Assembly (NCBI GenBank): GCA_017607445.1
Contig: JAEVHH010000003.1
Coordinates: 3,844,001-3,908,000 of the forward strand
Source: Histoplasma ohiense
Lineage: Eukaryota > Ascomycota > Eurotiomycetes > Onygenales > Ajellomycetaceae
Reading direction: 5' to 3'
DNA: 64,000 nt
Shown one piece after another: positions 1 through 11,941 of this stretch. Below the pieces are notes generated by a model that saw only the letters and a program-made list of their open reading frames with translations, had not been told where the DNA came from and did not search any database. The translations under genes were made by a program, and so were the position numbers. The first letter of the stretch is position 1. Each line of letters begins with the position of its first letter.

Positions 1-53
1 ACCATCTTTCCTATCTCTACCTCCTGAGTTCATTCAACCACCATCAATCCAAA

Positions 54-2201
54 ATGGAGGCTTCAAGAGGTCCTCCGCGGGTCAAAAACAAGGCGCCGGC
101 TCCACAGCAGATATCTGCTGAGCAGCTCCTCCGTGAAGCTGTTGACCGTCAAGAACCCGCGCTCCAAGCCCCTACACAGCGGTTCGCCGATCTTGAAGAG
201 CTCCATGAATACCAAGGCCGGAAACGCAAAGAATTTGAGGACTACGTGCGGCGGAACCGCATTAGCATGAACAACTGGATGCGGTATGCACAATGGGAAT
301 TGGAACAGAAAGAATTCCGCCGTGCGAGGTCGGTGTTCGAGAGGGCATTGGACGTTGACCCTACATCTGTGGTATTGTGGATTCGCTATATTGAAGCAGA
401 GATAAAGACAAGAAATATCAATCATGCGCGGAACCTGCTTGACCGCGCTGTGACGATTCTTCCCCGTGTGGATAAACTGTGGTATAAATATGTTTATATG
501 GAAGAAATGTTGGGTAACATTGCAGGAACTCGTCAAGTCTTTGAGCGTTGGATGACATGGGAGCCGGATGAAGGCGCATGGGGTGCTTACATTAAGCTTG
601 AGAAGCGATATAACGAATTCGATCGGGTGCGGGCTATTTTTGAGCGCTTTACAGTTGTCCACCCGGAGCCGAAAAATTGGATTAAATGGGCACGGTTTGA
701 GGAAGAGTATGGGACAAGTGACTTGGTGAGGGAGGTCTATGGACTTGCTATCGAGACTCTTGGTGAAGATTTCATGGATGAAAAGCTCTTTATTGCGTAT
801 GCTCGTTATGAAGCCAAGCTAAAGGAATTCGAACGAGCCAGGGCAATATATAAATATGCGCTTGACAGATTACCGCGTTCGAAATCTATTGCTCTACACA
901 AAGCCTACACTACCTTCGAGAAACAGTTCGGTGACCGGGAGGGTGTTGAGGATGTCATCCTTTCAAAACGGAGGGTCCAATACGAAGAACAGGTCAAGGA
1001 GAACCCGAAAAACTATGATATCTGGTTTGACTTTGTCAGGTTGGAGGAGTCTTCTGGAGATGTGGACCGCGTGCGGGATGTCTATGAGCGGGCAATTGCA
1101 CAGATTCCTCCTTCGCAAGAGAAGCGACACTGGCGTCGATATATCTACCTATGGATATTTTACGCTCTCTGGGAAGAACTTGAAACCAAGGACATGGATC
1201 GCGCTCGTCAAATTTACCAAGAATGCATAAAATTGATCCCTCACAAGAAATTCACGTTTGCTAAGATCTGGTTGATGAAGGCTCAGTTTGAAATTCGACA
1301 AATGGATCTTCAGACGGCCAGAAAGACCCTTGGTCATGCGATTGGTGCATGTCCAAAAGACAAGCTATTCAAGGGCTATATCGACATCGAGCGACAACTT
1401 TTCGAGTTTGTTCGATGTAGGAAATTATTTGAGAAGCAAATCAAATGGAACCCTGCAAACTGCCAAGCGTGGATCAAATTTGCAGAACTGGAGCGGGGAC
1501 TAGATGATATTGACCGAGCACGCGCTATATACGAGTTGGGCATTTCCCAGCCTGTCCTAGACATGCCTGAGCTTCTATGGAAGTCATATATCGATTTTGA
1601 AGAGTACGAGGGTGAGTATAATAGAACTAGGATGTTGTACGAACGGTTGCTCGAGAAAACGGATCACGTCAAAGTCTGGATCAATTACGCACGATTCGAA
1701 ATTAATATACCTGAAGGGGATGAGGAAGAGGAGGAGGAGGAGGAAGAGAGACCTGTTAGCGAAGAGGCTAAGCGCCGTGCTCGAAAGGTCTTTGAGCGCG
1801 CGCATAATGTGTTTAAAGAGAAGGAGATGAAAGAAGAGGTACGTTTGTTCGTATTTTCCTCCTCACTCTCTCAAAAATCCTTTTTTTTCATTAGTGGACT
1901 CCACGGGTCAGATTATGCCGAAGCTAACATTCTTCTCACTTTATAGCGAGTCGCTCTCCTCAATGCGTGGAAATCCTTCGAGCAGACACACGGGTCGCCG
2001 GATGACATCGCCAAGATCGAAAAGCAAATGCCCAGCAAGGTCAAGAAGCGACGCAAGTTGGATGATGATCGCTATGAAGAATACATGGATTACATGTTCC
2101 CTGCAGACGACGAGTCGTCAGCCAAATTGTCACAAATTCTTCAGAGAGCCCACCAATGGAAGAAGGAGCAGGCGAGCAGTATGGGGAAGGGAGAGGCATG
2201 A
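54..2201 (+). CDS. clf1: Pre-mRNA-splicing factor Clf1 (Crooked neck-like, HAT-repeat protein)
   Basis: Scaffold protein of the Prp19/NineTeen complex, needed in the nucleus for assembly and activation of the spliceosome. Exons are 54-1838 and 1947-2201, giving 679 aa. The 109-nt intron has a GTACGT donor and a TTATAG acceptor and is in phase 0. The protein is almost entirely HAT (half-a-TPR) repeats. I count about 15, from WMRYAQWELEQ near residue 77 to LLNAWKSFE just after the intron, each with the W..Y..E / RAR.VFERA pattern. An acidic run of Glu codons lies near residue 560 in the fourteenth repeat, and the tail is basic (KVKKRRK). The length fits fungal Clf1. The start ATG follows a short leader and begins the conserved N-terminal block (EQLLREA, then the RKRKEFED block). 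Family identity is firm; the exact 3' exon rests on frame and splice signals. Confidence 0.95.
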
Positions 2202-5200
2202 ATGCATGTCGGTCGTTAGGATGGATTAATGAGAGTGTCTCAGATGGAGGGACATAACTGTTTCTATTGTTCAAATTGCTTAGCGGTCAGTAACATCAGA
2301 GTACAGCACGGCGTTTGCAGCCAGTGATTTCTATATTGGTGTTTTTAAGAAGGGCATTGTATCATTTTGCTACTAGAATAATATTCCAGGCGCTTGAAGA
2401 ACCAATATTACTCGCATCAGCTAATTGTCATCTATCAAAATTCGTCATTCAAAACAATTGAATTTAGTCTTCTTCAACCATAACCCAATCCACAACGATG
2501 ACAAAGACGTCCCGCCGTAATCTAAGCTTAACTACGGAGTATCCTTTAAGATATTTGTGGGGAACAAATCTCCACCGGTTTCCACAACCACGCCAATGAC
2601 ACCTGCGATCAGTCACGTCACCCGTGATCAATCGGTTAATAAAACACACCCCCTCTACGGGCGCCTATTGACGGACGTAAATTTGAACAGCACCAGCAGC
2701 ATCGCCACCCAGACCCAGCCAATCAACCAAACGAATCGCCAAGAGCGAATCATGAGGTTGGCTCTTTGGGGCTCACAGTGTGCGGTGGTTGGGTCTTTCA
2801 GGCACAGGTTATGGCTGACTGGCTTGTCAGCGAAGGTTAAGCTCTTGCCTGGCGACCAGCCGACCACAGTGACATTTACATGCTAATGCGCGATGACGAT
2901 GACAACCCCCATCCGTGAGCTCTCTACTCCATAACGTGGAATTGGATATTTTGCTTATCTTTATGAACGAACAGGAGGACATATGTACGCAGTGGTAGTA
3001 CTGGGCTGGGTTGTGCATTGGATGTGTTTTTTTTTGGGAAACTTCCCTTTTTACTAGTATTTTTGACATTCGGGCCCAAGGCCACTCACCGCAACAAATG
3101 GATCAATCCTGAGGGCGGGGGTCATCCATCTGAGGAGCCACAGCATGGGTTATCCAGGCAAGTAAGTATATTAGCGATATGTTCATGCATTTTCCAAGTG
3201 AAAATGCTATGTTATCCATGTCCCTCTTCATGTCTTGTTAGGTTTCTATCGATTGTAGAACAATCAATGTGTAGCTTTCTCTTGATGCAAAAGCATATCA
3301 TGAGAGAGTGTTTTTATGTTTTGGAGAAAACTCAATTCTTGCGTAGCGACCCAATCCCTGGCACTTTGCGTGGGGCCTATCAATCCAAGGTGGAGCTCAA
3401 TTGACACAAACACCAGCACGTTGGCTATTCATGGCAAGGCGCCTCATACACACTGGACCAACCATTCTGAGCAACTTTTTTTTCTCGACCAAGGCTAGGT
3501 TCAGGACCATTTCTTTCACCAGACTCGCCTGCTGCCTTTTACCTGTCAGTGGCCACTGCCAGTTGGTTTTCTAATAAGGCTCAGGGGTTGGTGGGATTTT
3601 CTGGTTGGCTCGACACCAGCCTTGCAAGGGAACTCAGCCTGTTTAAGATTCCTGCCGTCAATCTCCCGCAACGAATGGGGGGAGAGAAAAAGAAAGAGGT
3701 ATTTTTATTTGTTTTATTTCATGAAGTTTATTTATTCGATCGCCAATAATGAATGAACGACGATAATTATCGCTCCTCCTTCAAATGGGCCAGGCCCCGC
3801 GAAGCGTCGGTCGAATCGCAAAACTGCCGCCCCATCATCACTGTACGCTTCCAGGTTTCTCTTTGTTCCGGTTTTGTCTTCGAATTCGGGTTCCCTCGAC
3901 GCATGTGCGAGAAGAGGAAGAAGTTTGATCGCACAGAACATCCGTGCTTCTGTGCTGAAAACAGTTCGGAAAACAATTTCAATGCTGTGCAACTAGCGCC
4001 TTGCCTCTTCTACGCATACTATCCGCTTTTGAGCAACCTTGGGTCTCCTCAGGTTTCGGGGTCAGTTTGGTAGATGTAGAAGGGGGGGGGGAAGGAAGAA
4101 GGAGAGAGATAGCAAAGGAAAGGAACTGCTGTTTTTCGTGTCAATCAATACAATACTAGAGGATGTTCTGGAATCTGGGTATTACTCGAACTATGTGATG
4201 TGATGTCGTCATTCATTGAGCAGGTGGGCTAGCTGAGGGCCTTCCTGGAAAATTTATCGGAATAGCTCAAGGGAGCAAAATATAGTTATTATGTGTAATT
4301 CAAGGGATGCAAGAAGCAAGGAAAAGCAAGTGAAATTAAATCCTCAGCCAAAAAATAAACCATTATATAAACCTTGAGTTGTTTATATATGTATATATAT
4401 CCCTTCTTGGCCTTTTGATGACTCCATGATGGCGGTTCTTGTTCTGTTCAGTATGTTAGAATAAGGAAACAAGAAGCCTGTTAAACTCAAGGTTAGTACC
4501 TAGGCAGGCCTGCCCAGGAGGGATGATACAAACACAAGCACAAAGAAAACGGCAGGACGTACTGTACATTAATTTATTGGATCTTTTTTTTTTCGGGGCT
4601 TTCGCCTGGTTTTGTGACGGTGTAACCTGTTTGCAGTTGATGGAATGCATACGATAGATAAACGAGAGAGACACGCTGATGGAAGGAACGGGACGGTTTT
4701 GATTTTTGATGATTTTTGATTTTTCTGATATTGGGCTTGTTGTGATGCCTGGATCAATTATTATTGATTTTTGTCGGGCTTTGAAGCGTCTTGGAGCTGC
4801 CGATTATTGACGATCTCGCATTCTCTCTGTTTCAAGAAGTAGAAATCAAGATGCTTCGAGAGGGAAGTTGTTGGCATTCTGCCCTCCGCCTTTCCACTTT
4901 TTTCGGGATAAATACTCCGTCGCAGGATTACGGATGCCAAGGTTTTTTGCGGGCAATTTTATGCAAGCCAATTCCGTGCATTCGATGTTTCTCCTCTCCA
5001 TCCCAGGAAGTTTTCAGAAGAGACCAGAGGCTTTTGAGCATATTTGTACATGTACATTGAATATGAATCACATCCAGATATATCCAGATACGTTATTTAT
5101 TTTCAAGTCGAGGTATTTAATAACTGCTGCTGTTACGGATGGACTTGATCCAAGGAAATTGCACAGGAGAATGGAAATCCGTAAGGGCGGGTTTTGTTTC

Positions 5201-6727
5201 CACAATACAATAAATACCAAGATACTCTGTCAGCGCCCAAACGCATCTGTGACGGAACCCCTGCCAGACAAAGTTATCAGATACCTATAAGCTTAGTGAG
5301 ACTGCCCCATCTTCTCTTGTCGCAGGTACCGAACCTCAGCACCGCCCTGAGCTAAACAGATCCGTTCTCTTGGCTAGGTCCCCCAGAGACTTGTAATTTC
5401 TTGGCCCACCCCTCACTCTTCTGCTCTCTGGGTGTTAGATTTCAGACAGGCTTTGATTTCTGTGCCAGCATTTTGTGAATTCGTGAAAAGGACACCGTAT
5501 ACCGTATAGGACATCTCCTCCTCTAGGGAAGTAGATTGGGCTCTGGGTAAAGTTCGCGTTCCCTGACGTTGGCCCAAGCCTGCAACACCAATTACCAACC
5601 CCTGGCTAAAAATACCTGAGAAATACAGCCCGCATGACCAGCCCGCTGTTTCAAAAATGCCCAGCCCGTGTTTTGTTTGGTCCAAGATTCCCCCCCCTTA
5701 CCGGTCCCGTACAGCGTACGCTAGGCTCGTACTCAGCAAACATCGCTGCTGCTGCTGCTGCTGCTGGTGCTCCTTGCCCCTTCCACATCTCCTTTCTCGC
5801 TCTCTCCCTCTTTGCTCCCTCGTCCCCAACCTCACCTCTTCAACGTCAACCATCCCCGGCGTCTGTTTGCCTTTTCACGGCACTCCCATTCCTTTAGTCT
5901 CTCACCCGGTGCTGTTGCATCAATTCGCTCTCTCCATTGTGCTTCTCCTCTCGCTGGTTAGAGACATACCTAAGTCTGGATACTCCTGTTGCAACCATTG
6001 TTGTTTCACTTTTCCCTCACTCCACCCGCCAGAAACTTTATGGCATCGCTCGTCCGCTTCTATCTCCCTTGAGCCATTCTCAATTCGTATCTCTCCCTTG
6101 GCCGAGAGCTGGATTTCGATTTTAGACCAGCATTTTCGATATCAACGTACCATTGACACCGTGGATCGATCGTCGTTTGGTGGTGTTGGTTGGTTGGTTG
6201 GTTGGTTGGTTCGTTAATGGTTTGAAAATATATATATATAAGTATATATATATATTTAAATAAATAAGTATTCCGAGACGCATTGGGTTGGGTTCGACTC
6301 GGTTTGAGCTATCATTTGTTGCTTTGCGGTTGCGATGAAGGGCTGTTGCTGTTGACCTGGAAGTTATCGACTCAGGAACGAACCCCCATTGCGTTTTCGG
6401 GTCGACTCGTGCCAGTTTCCTTCGTCGGCACAGTTATCTGGTGCATGAGACGGCGTTTTTGTTCCTATGGTTTTTGTGGCTTGGGGTTGGGAAACATCGT
6501 CGGGCAAAATTATTCTCTCAACGACTTACGACTTTTTTGTGAATCGGTTTATCGCACTATGAGATAGGTTCTCCTGTTTTGCACAGCGGCGTCATATTTC
6601 TTGGGCTATCTCCACAAGGCCTTAATCGTCACACCCCGTTGGAGAATAAACACCCGCGAAACCCCCGCTTGGATACCCTTATCACAGTCGAGAGGCGTTC
6701 AGCTCTCTCGTCTTCTCATCCACCAAG
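2202..6727. other. Intergenic region, no gene recognised (4.5 kb)
   Basis: Holds the 3' end of clf1 and, towards the right, a long pyrimidine-rich leader for the kelch gene (roughly 5,750-6,727). Open frames here have no recognisable domains and change composition along their length. Simple sequence includes a CTG/GCT run near 5,749-5,766, a (GGTT)n run at about 6,184-6,211 and an AT-rich stretch at about 6,228-6,260. A perfect TACGGAGTA motif sits at 2533-2541 and a near copy at 4913-4920. Confidence 0.6.
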
Positions 6728-8881
6728 ATGTCGCTCCGTCAACCCCCTGTTGAACTCAGGGGTCACTGCTCCGTCGTCCATGACGGCGTTCTTTATGTAT
6801 TTACTCCCGATGCCTTTATGTCGCTCCCACTGGAGCGCGGTGGGGAATGGTCGAGGCTTCGTATGGAAGTGCCTGTCTCAGACGCAGCCTGCACACTGGG
6901 AGGCGTGGATGGTAACCCGAATGACCCGGGTATTTACGTGATTGGAGGGAAATCCGATTCGCCTGACTACAGCGGCATTCAGCTCTATTCGCTGCGGACA
7001 AAAAGATGGAAGTCATTGGATCTTCAGGGTAACACGGACATCAAAAATCGCATCCATCATGGCGTTAGCTACCTGACCGCTTCCTCTTCACTCTTAGTCT
7101 TTGCTGGCAGCCAGAATGGACACATCAACCCGTCTACGCAAACATTCCTTATTCCTGCTGCTCCCCCACACGTAGTTGCGTCATTTAACGCCCCAATTGA
7201 CCCAGCAGTGGATCCGTTACTGTTACCCTGGAGTGAAGACTCTGCATTTATGGTTGGAGGTGGCCCTTCTAATACCAAAACATATACTTTCAACAAAGCC
7301 GAAGGATGGCGAGACACCGGAGTTCCCATAATTCAACCTTTGCCAGAGAAGTCCAAAGTTCAATGCGCAATGCTACTTGGTGCAGACGGTAGCCGAGTCC
7401 TCGAAGTTTTTGACGTGAGTAGGTCTCCTAATTCTGTTTCACGATATGTGATACTTCGAGCAGGTGGTGTGGCTGCTGGCCCTGGTGAGGAAATTGGTGG
7501 CAGTGCCACCGGCCCAAAAAAACAAAAAAGGGACGATGTGATTTTGGCAACTTTCCCCAAATACAATAGCAAAAACGCCCCGAATTCGACCCTCGATGAT
7601 TTCTCCCTTGCCCAGGATGGGAATGGTTTGGTAGTCATAACTGGGCGCCATTCTGACTCTCCAGTGAGGCTTTTCGACCAGTCTAAAAATAGTTGGGTTG
7701 ATGCGAAGCAATTGCTCCTTGGAGACGAAACTAATTTCCTCGCGACTCCTAATATTCCCACATCTGCGTCGGCTTTGCCATCCTCGTCTTCATCCATTGC
7801 GCCATCTTCTACTGGTGCCCCTGAATTGGTGCCTGGAGTTGGGAATAGACGGACATTGTCGATCGTAGGCGCGACCCTTGGAGCGATTCTGGGCGTTGCC
7901 GCACTCTTGATCCTTATCCTTCTTTTCATCGGTTGGAGAAAACGACGAAATCGGTACATGAACCGGGGCAGAAATGGCTATCAGGAGGATAAAGATCGAC
8001 TCAGCTTCCAGGACCAAGGGATGGAGCCACTAACCCGCTCTGTTGAGCCAATGGCAAGAGGGCCAGTACCCTCGACAAATTCTTGGGCCATAATGTCTGG
8101 TCAAGTTGATGACAAACCGTCAAAAGCTACTACTATTCCCATGCGCCCCAGCCCAGCTCTAAGCGCTCTAGAAAAGGAAACTGGCGGCCGAAGTCCTCTT
8201 CGACAAATCCATACGGCTAACCTTCCAGGCGAGAATTCGATACCACTTCCAGGCGATGAAGATTCTACTCGAGGCGATCGACGTACCGACGAAGGATGGA
8301 GCAAATATTTCCAGGGTGATAATGAGGCAAACCTAGCTAGAGACACATCTGCTAGATCATCAGCGGCATCTTCACAGATGACAAAGTCAGACTACAGGAA
8401 TAGTGACTGGCCTACGATTTCATCTGATGTTGCACCCTTAAAAATTAACCAATTGGGCAAACCGCAACCTATCAATCGTGTTGTCTCTGGCAGCCCAGGC
8501 ACCCAACATGCACCAAGACTAGGCGAGTCCATTGTCATGCAACAGGGATTGAAGGCAAAAATCTCTAGTGGAGATTCCATTAGCATCGCCTCCGACGACT
8601 ATGAGGATGAGAGGTATTCATCTGGGATGCCAGTAAATATACACGACGACTCAGGCTGGTCTGCCACAGGAGGACATCATTTCGCGGACGAGCGAGTCGC
8701 CAGTAGCAACTACTCTGGTAGCTTGTATCAGCCACCTTTCGCGAATCAAGCAAGAGCGGAGCGCCCGGTTACCTTGTGGCCATCGAACGCAACCGAATCT
8801 TCTAATACACCGGATGGCTCTAAACCAGAGAAAAGCGCGAATACAGATATGAGCTGGTTGAATCTTAAGGGCACGCGTTAA
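6728..8881 (+). CDS. Kelch-type beta-propeller protein with a single transmembrane segment
   Basis: Single-exon, 717 aa. Residues 1 to about 340 read as a kelch/galactose-oxidase-like propeller: blades are suggested by HCSVVHDGVLYVF, GIYVIGGKS, LLVFAGSQNG and AFMVGGGPSN. A Ser/Pro-rich linker follows (about 344-372), then one hydrophobic segment at about 376-400 (VGATLGAILGVAALLILIL), immediately followed by RKRRNR. The remaining 300 residues are polar and probably disordered (Ser, Asp, Gly, Pro). The basic stop-transfer stretch predicts a cytosolic C-terminus with the propeller on the other side, yet there is no N-terminal signal peptide; the first residues are MSLRQPPVELRG. The start has a good context (CCAAGATGTC). 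Function is unknown: a membrane adaptor or a cell-surface/ER sensor are both possible. It shares orientation with clf1, but 4.5 kb separates them. Confidence 0.8.
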   Translation: MSLRQPPVELRGHCSVVHDGVLYVFTPDAFMSLPLERGGEWSRLRMEVPVSDAACTLGGVDGNPNDPGIYVIGGKSDSPDYSGIQLYSLRTKRWKSLDLQGNTDIKNRIHHGVSYLTASSSLLVFAGSQNGHINPSTQTFLIPAAPPHVVASFNAPIDPAVDPLLLPWSEDSAFMVGGGPSNTKTYTFNKAEGWRDTGVPIIQPLPEKSKVQCAMLLGADGSRVLEVFDVSRSPNSVSRYVILRAGGVAAGPGEEIGGSATGPKKQKRDDVILATFPKYNSKNAPNSTLDDFSLAQDGNGLVVITGRHSDSPVRLFDQSKNSWVDAKQLLLGDETNFLATPNIPTSASALPSSSSSIAPSSTGAPELVPGVGNRRTLSIVGATLGAILGVAALLILILLFIGWRKRRNRYMNRGRNGYQEDKDRLSFQDQGMEPLTRSVEPMARGPVPSTNSWAIMSGQVDDKPSKATTIPMRPSPALSALEKETGGRSPLRQIHTANLPGENSIPLPGDEDSTRGDRRTDEGWSKYFQGDNEANLARDTSARSSAASSQMTKSDYRNSDWPTISSDVAPLKINQLGKPQPINRVVSGSPGTQHAPRLGESIVMQQGLKAKISSGDSISIASDDYEDERYSSGMPVNIHDDSGWSATGGHHFADERVASSNYSGSLYQPPFANQARAERPVTLWPSNATESSNTPDGSKPEKSANTDMSWLNLKGTR

Positions 8882-11800
8882 CCATTGATTTGAAACATGT
8901 GGACAAACCATATTCATCCAGCCCAACTTGAACTCATACTTTCCTGTTTCTTCTGACCTTAAAACACCTTTTGTTCCATCTCACCGCAACATCCGGCTGG
9001 CACACTGTTGATCCCATCCCTCATCTTAACTATCCACACCGATATCCCGTCCCATCGATCCGTATGCTTGATACAACATCTGATATGTCTGTCTGCTAAC
9101 CGCCATCCTGACCCTCCTGGTTTTGTTCGTTCATTGTATGCCCTCACTTCATTCTCATCATCATTTTTTCGTATATTTTGTGTTCTCCTTAAATCCTCAT
9201 TTGCCTTACCACCACGTCACCACCCACTGAACACCGAGCCGGTTTCTTTCATTTTGAAACTTGTTTTCTTCTACTCTCTGCCTCTTTCTTTGACTTCTCT
9301 GTATCATTAATATTTATTCATTTCATTTTCTTCTTTAACCTTTTATCTTTCCTGCGATACCTCTTTACCTCTTATTTCCCAACTAGTTCATTTTTTGTTT
9401 TTCTTCCATTTTTTACCCACCATGGCCTAGCAATCAGTATCAGTCAGTTTTCTACATATAGAGTTATCACTCAAGCATTCACTACCACCTCCTTCCAATT
9501 TAAAAAAGGTATTTCTCAAATCTCACTTTCCCTTGCGCTCTTTCGCTTGTTCTTGGCTAAATGGCACAAGCAAAATGATTAAGAAGTATCTGTGCCTCGC
9601 TCTTCTCTCAATACACCGCCGTACTAATTGAAAAACCACTCTTTTAACAAAACCCGATGTTGTACTCTTTTTATCATAGTATTCCTCTATATCTATAAAC
9701 TCCCTTTTTCCTCTAACCCTCTCCTCATGTTTTCCCTTTCGTCTTTCTTAGTTTGTTATTTCTATCATGGGTAACGTGGACGTGTTTTACTCAATACTCC
9801 CTTCAAAGCTTCCGTATGCCTTTATGCTATACATATTTTGAAGGTGAAAACAGGGGTTGAGAGGCATTGCGTTTTATCCCCGTCCTCCGTTGTTTTCTGT
9901 TGCTGGGGCTTTTTGGCGAACCCCTCCACCCTCTTCTTCGGTTTTAGGTTCTATTCTGATGGGGAAAAAATGAAAATACGGGGAGCTGCGACGGTTGGTG
10001 GTTGATGTAACGGCGGGAGAAGAGGTAAATAGGTTCATTAATATTAGGGCTTTTTAAAGATACACTGAAGCTGAAGCTGATCAAGTTCAGGGGCAACCCT
10101 TTCGTTGTAATCAGCAATGGGTTGATGTGACTGGGAAGAAGTGAGGGTCTCTTTTACAGATTGTTGTTGATTATCTGAAGAATCCTGTTCTTGGGGGCCT
10201 TTTTTTTCAATTCTCGTCTTTTATATCTCTCTAAAAACATGTTACAGATCTCGATGCCTTGGGCCACTGCAAGGTTCTCTTGATAATCTCAACCTGAACT
10301 CGTGAACAGGCGCGAAAATGTGACATACACGCTGCATATATCTTTTCTCCACCAGCTTGACAATTCAGGCAGCTCCATTGAGAGAACTGTCTTTCAGTTC
10401 GAAAGTCAAACTGGAAATTTTAGCTTCATTGTGTTTTCAAGAGACAAGAGAGCTCAAACAATAATGAAACAAGCCTGTTTCACCATAGAGCGCCATTCCA
10501 TCAATTGATCATATGAAGCCATATCTACTCGCTATTTTTCCAAATAATATCGATATTATTAATGTAAAGTCTGGGCCTTCGCAACTGGTTTCATGAACGG
10601 AGACTTCGGGATTACAATCCGTTTCAGTCTCTGGCTCACCCACCTCCAAGTCCGATTACTGTGTGTACATGTACATGTACATGTACACAGCCCTTCCATT
10701 GTGGGAGGGGCGAAGCCAAATGCTGGAATCGAGAATGCTTGCTTGCTTGCTTTGCTTTGCTGCTGCTGCTGCTGCTGCTGCTCTGATAGGAAGCCGCCAG
10801 CGAAGCATGCATATATCGAGCTGTATGTCAGCTGTTCCGCTGGCCCTCCCCGCTCCTTGCCTTGCACAAGCCAAAGTCTATATCCGAACTTAGTTCTTAT
10901 TTCCTTTTTCTTGTTTCTTTTTTTTTTAACCCTTTCTTTCTTCCCCTTCCGCTCCCATGCTGTACTAAAATCTTCGGGTCTACCAGGCCCTTTTTTTTTA
11001 GGTGGGGGGGGGATGGGGGTTGTGGGTGGGGGGAACGATTATTGATGCACCAAGCCAAGAAAATGAAAGGCATCTCCGGGCAAAATGCGATCTGTTCAAT
11101 AACTACTCCGTACTCCGTAACTCCATGTACTCTCCCTCCAAGGAGTCCTTACTCTGGATGCATATTTATATGCCACACAATCGGCTCCCTAAGTACTCAG
11201 AATACGGCTTAAGCTCTAATCTACAGCGTATATAGCTCCCTTCGGTTATCTCTTCGGCTATTCAACTCGGCCTGCCTGCCGAGGTTGGGTGAGCAGATTT
11301 GAGGAGCAAACCCTGTTGCATCCCTTGAATGATTGGTCTAATATTGATTGACCAGGAATGCAGCAGGGTTCGGTGATTGAAGATAGAGAAGAAGAAGAAT
11401 ATAAAACAGAAAATAAAATAATAATATAAAAAAATATTTATTCAGGGATGATTTGCCATGTCCCTGAACCTTGCCCATATCCACCAGATTTGGCCATCGG
11501 ATTCGAAAAAGTTTGCGACCGTGAATGCAAGCCATCGTCACGTCAGCTAGCAGGGGGATATTTGGCAGGGCTAAAAAGGGAAGGGAGACAATTTTGAAGG
11601 TTAGCCGTATCAAGCAAGATTCTGGACCAATAAAGGATGGCTGGTGAAGTACGGATTTTAGAATGGAATTAACTAAAACCGGCATCAACGGTCTGTTCAA
11701 TAGTAATAATAATAATTTGCCTGTGTTCAAGCGATCTGCCGTCGGTTGTTGTCTACCATTCTATACCCTGATCCACTCGCGCTTGATAGGCGATGACAAT

Positions 11801-11908
11801 GTAACGGTGCTCCGTCAGTGCAGTGCAGGGACATGATTATGTCGTCACAAGTCTGTCTATCACCAAACTGGAGGAGAAGAGTAAAGTAAAAAGGGATTGA
11901 AGCGGAGC

Positions 11909-11941
<33 letters not shown>

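Noticed and set aside
1839..1946. Open frame of clf1 continuing past residue 595 to a stop at 1946
   Set aside because: It reads through an intron with a good GTACGT donor and TTATAG acceptor. Splicing restores the expected Clf1 C-terminus.
4403..4440. Segment CTTCTTGGCCTTTTGATGA resembling the 5' end of U2 snRNA
   Set aside because: The branch-site-recognition element (GTAGTA) and the following conserved stem and Sm site are absent, so the match is probably by chance.
5634..6217. Overlapping open frames of 87-186 codons before the kelch gene
   Set aside because: Pyrimidine-rich leader and a CTG run create Leu/Ser/Cys-rich frames with no domain. They most likely belong to the 5' leader.
10593..11045. 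150-codon frame with a Cys run and its antisense partners with Gln/Ala runs
   Set aside because: The runs are simply the CTG repeat read in different frames, and no domain is present.
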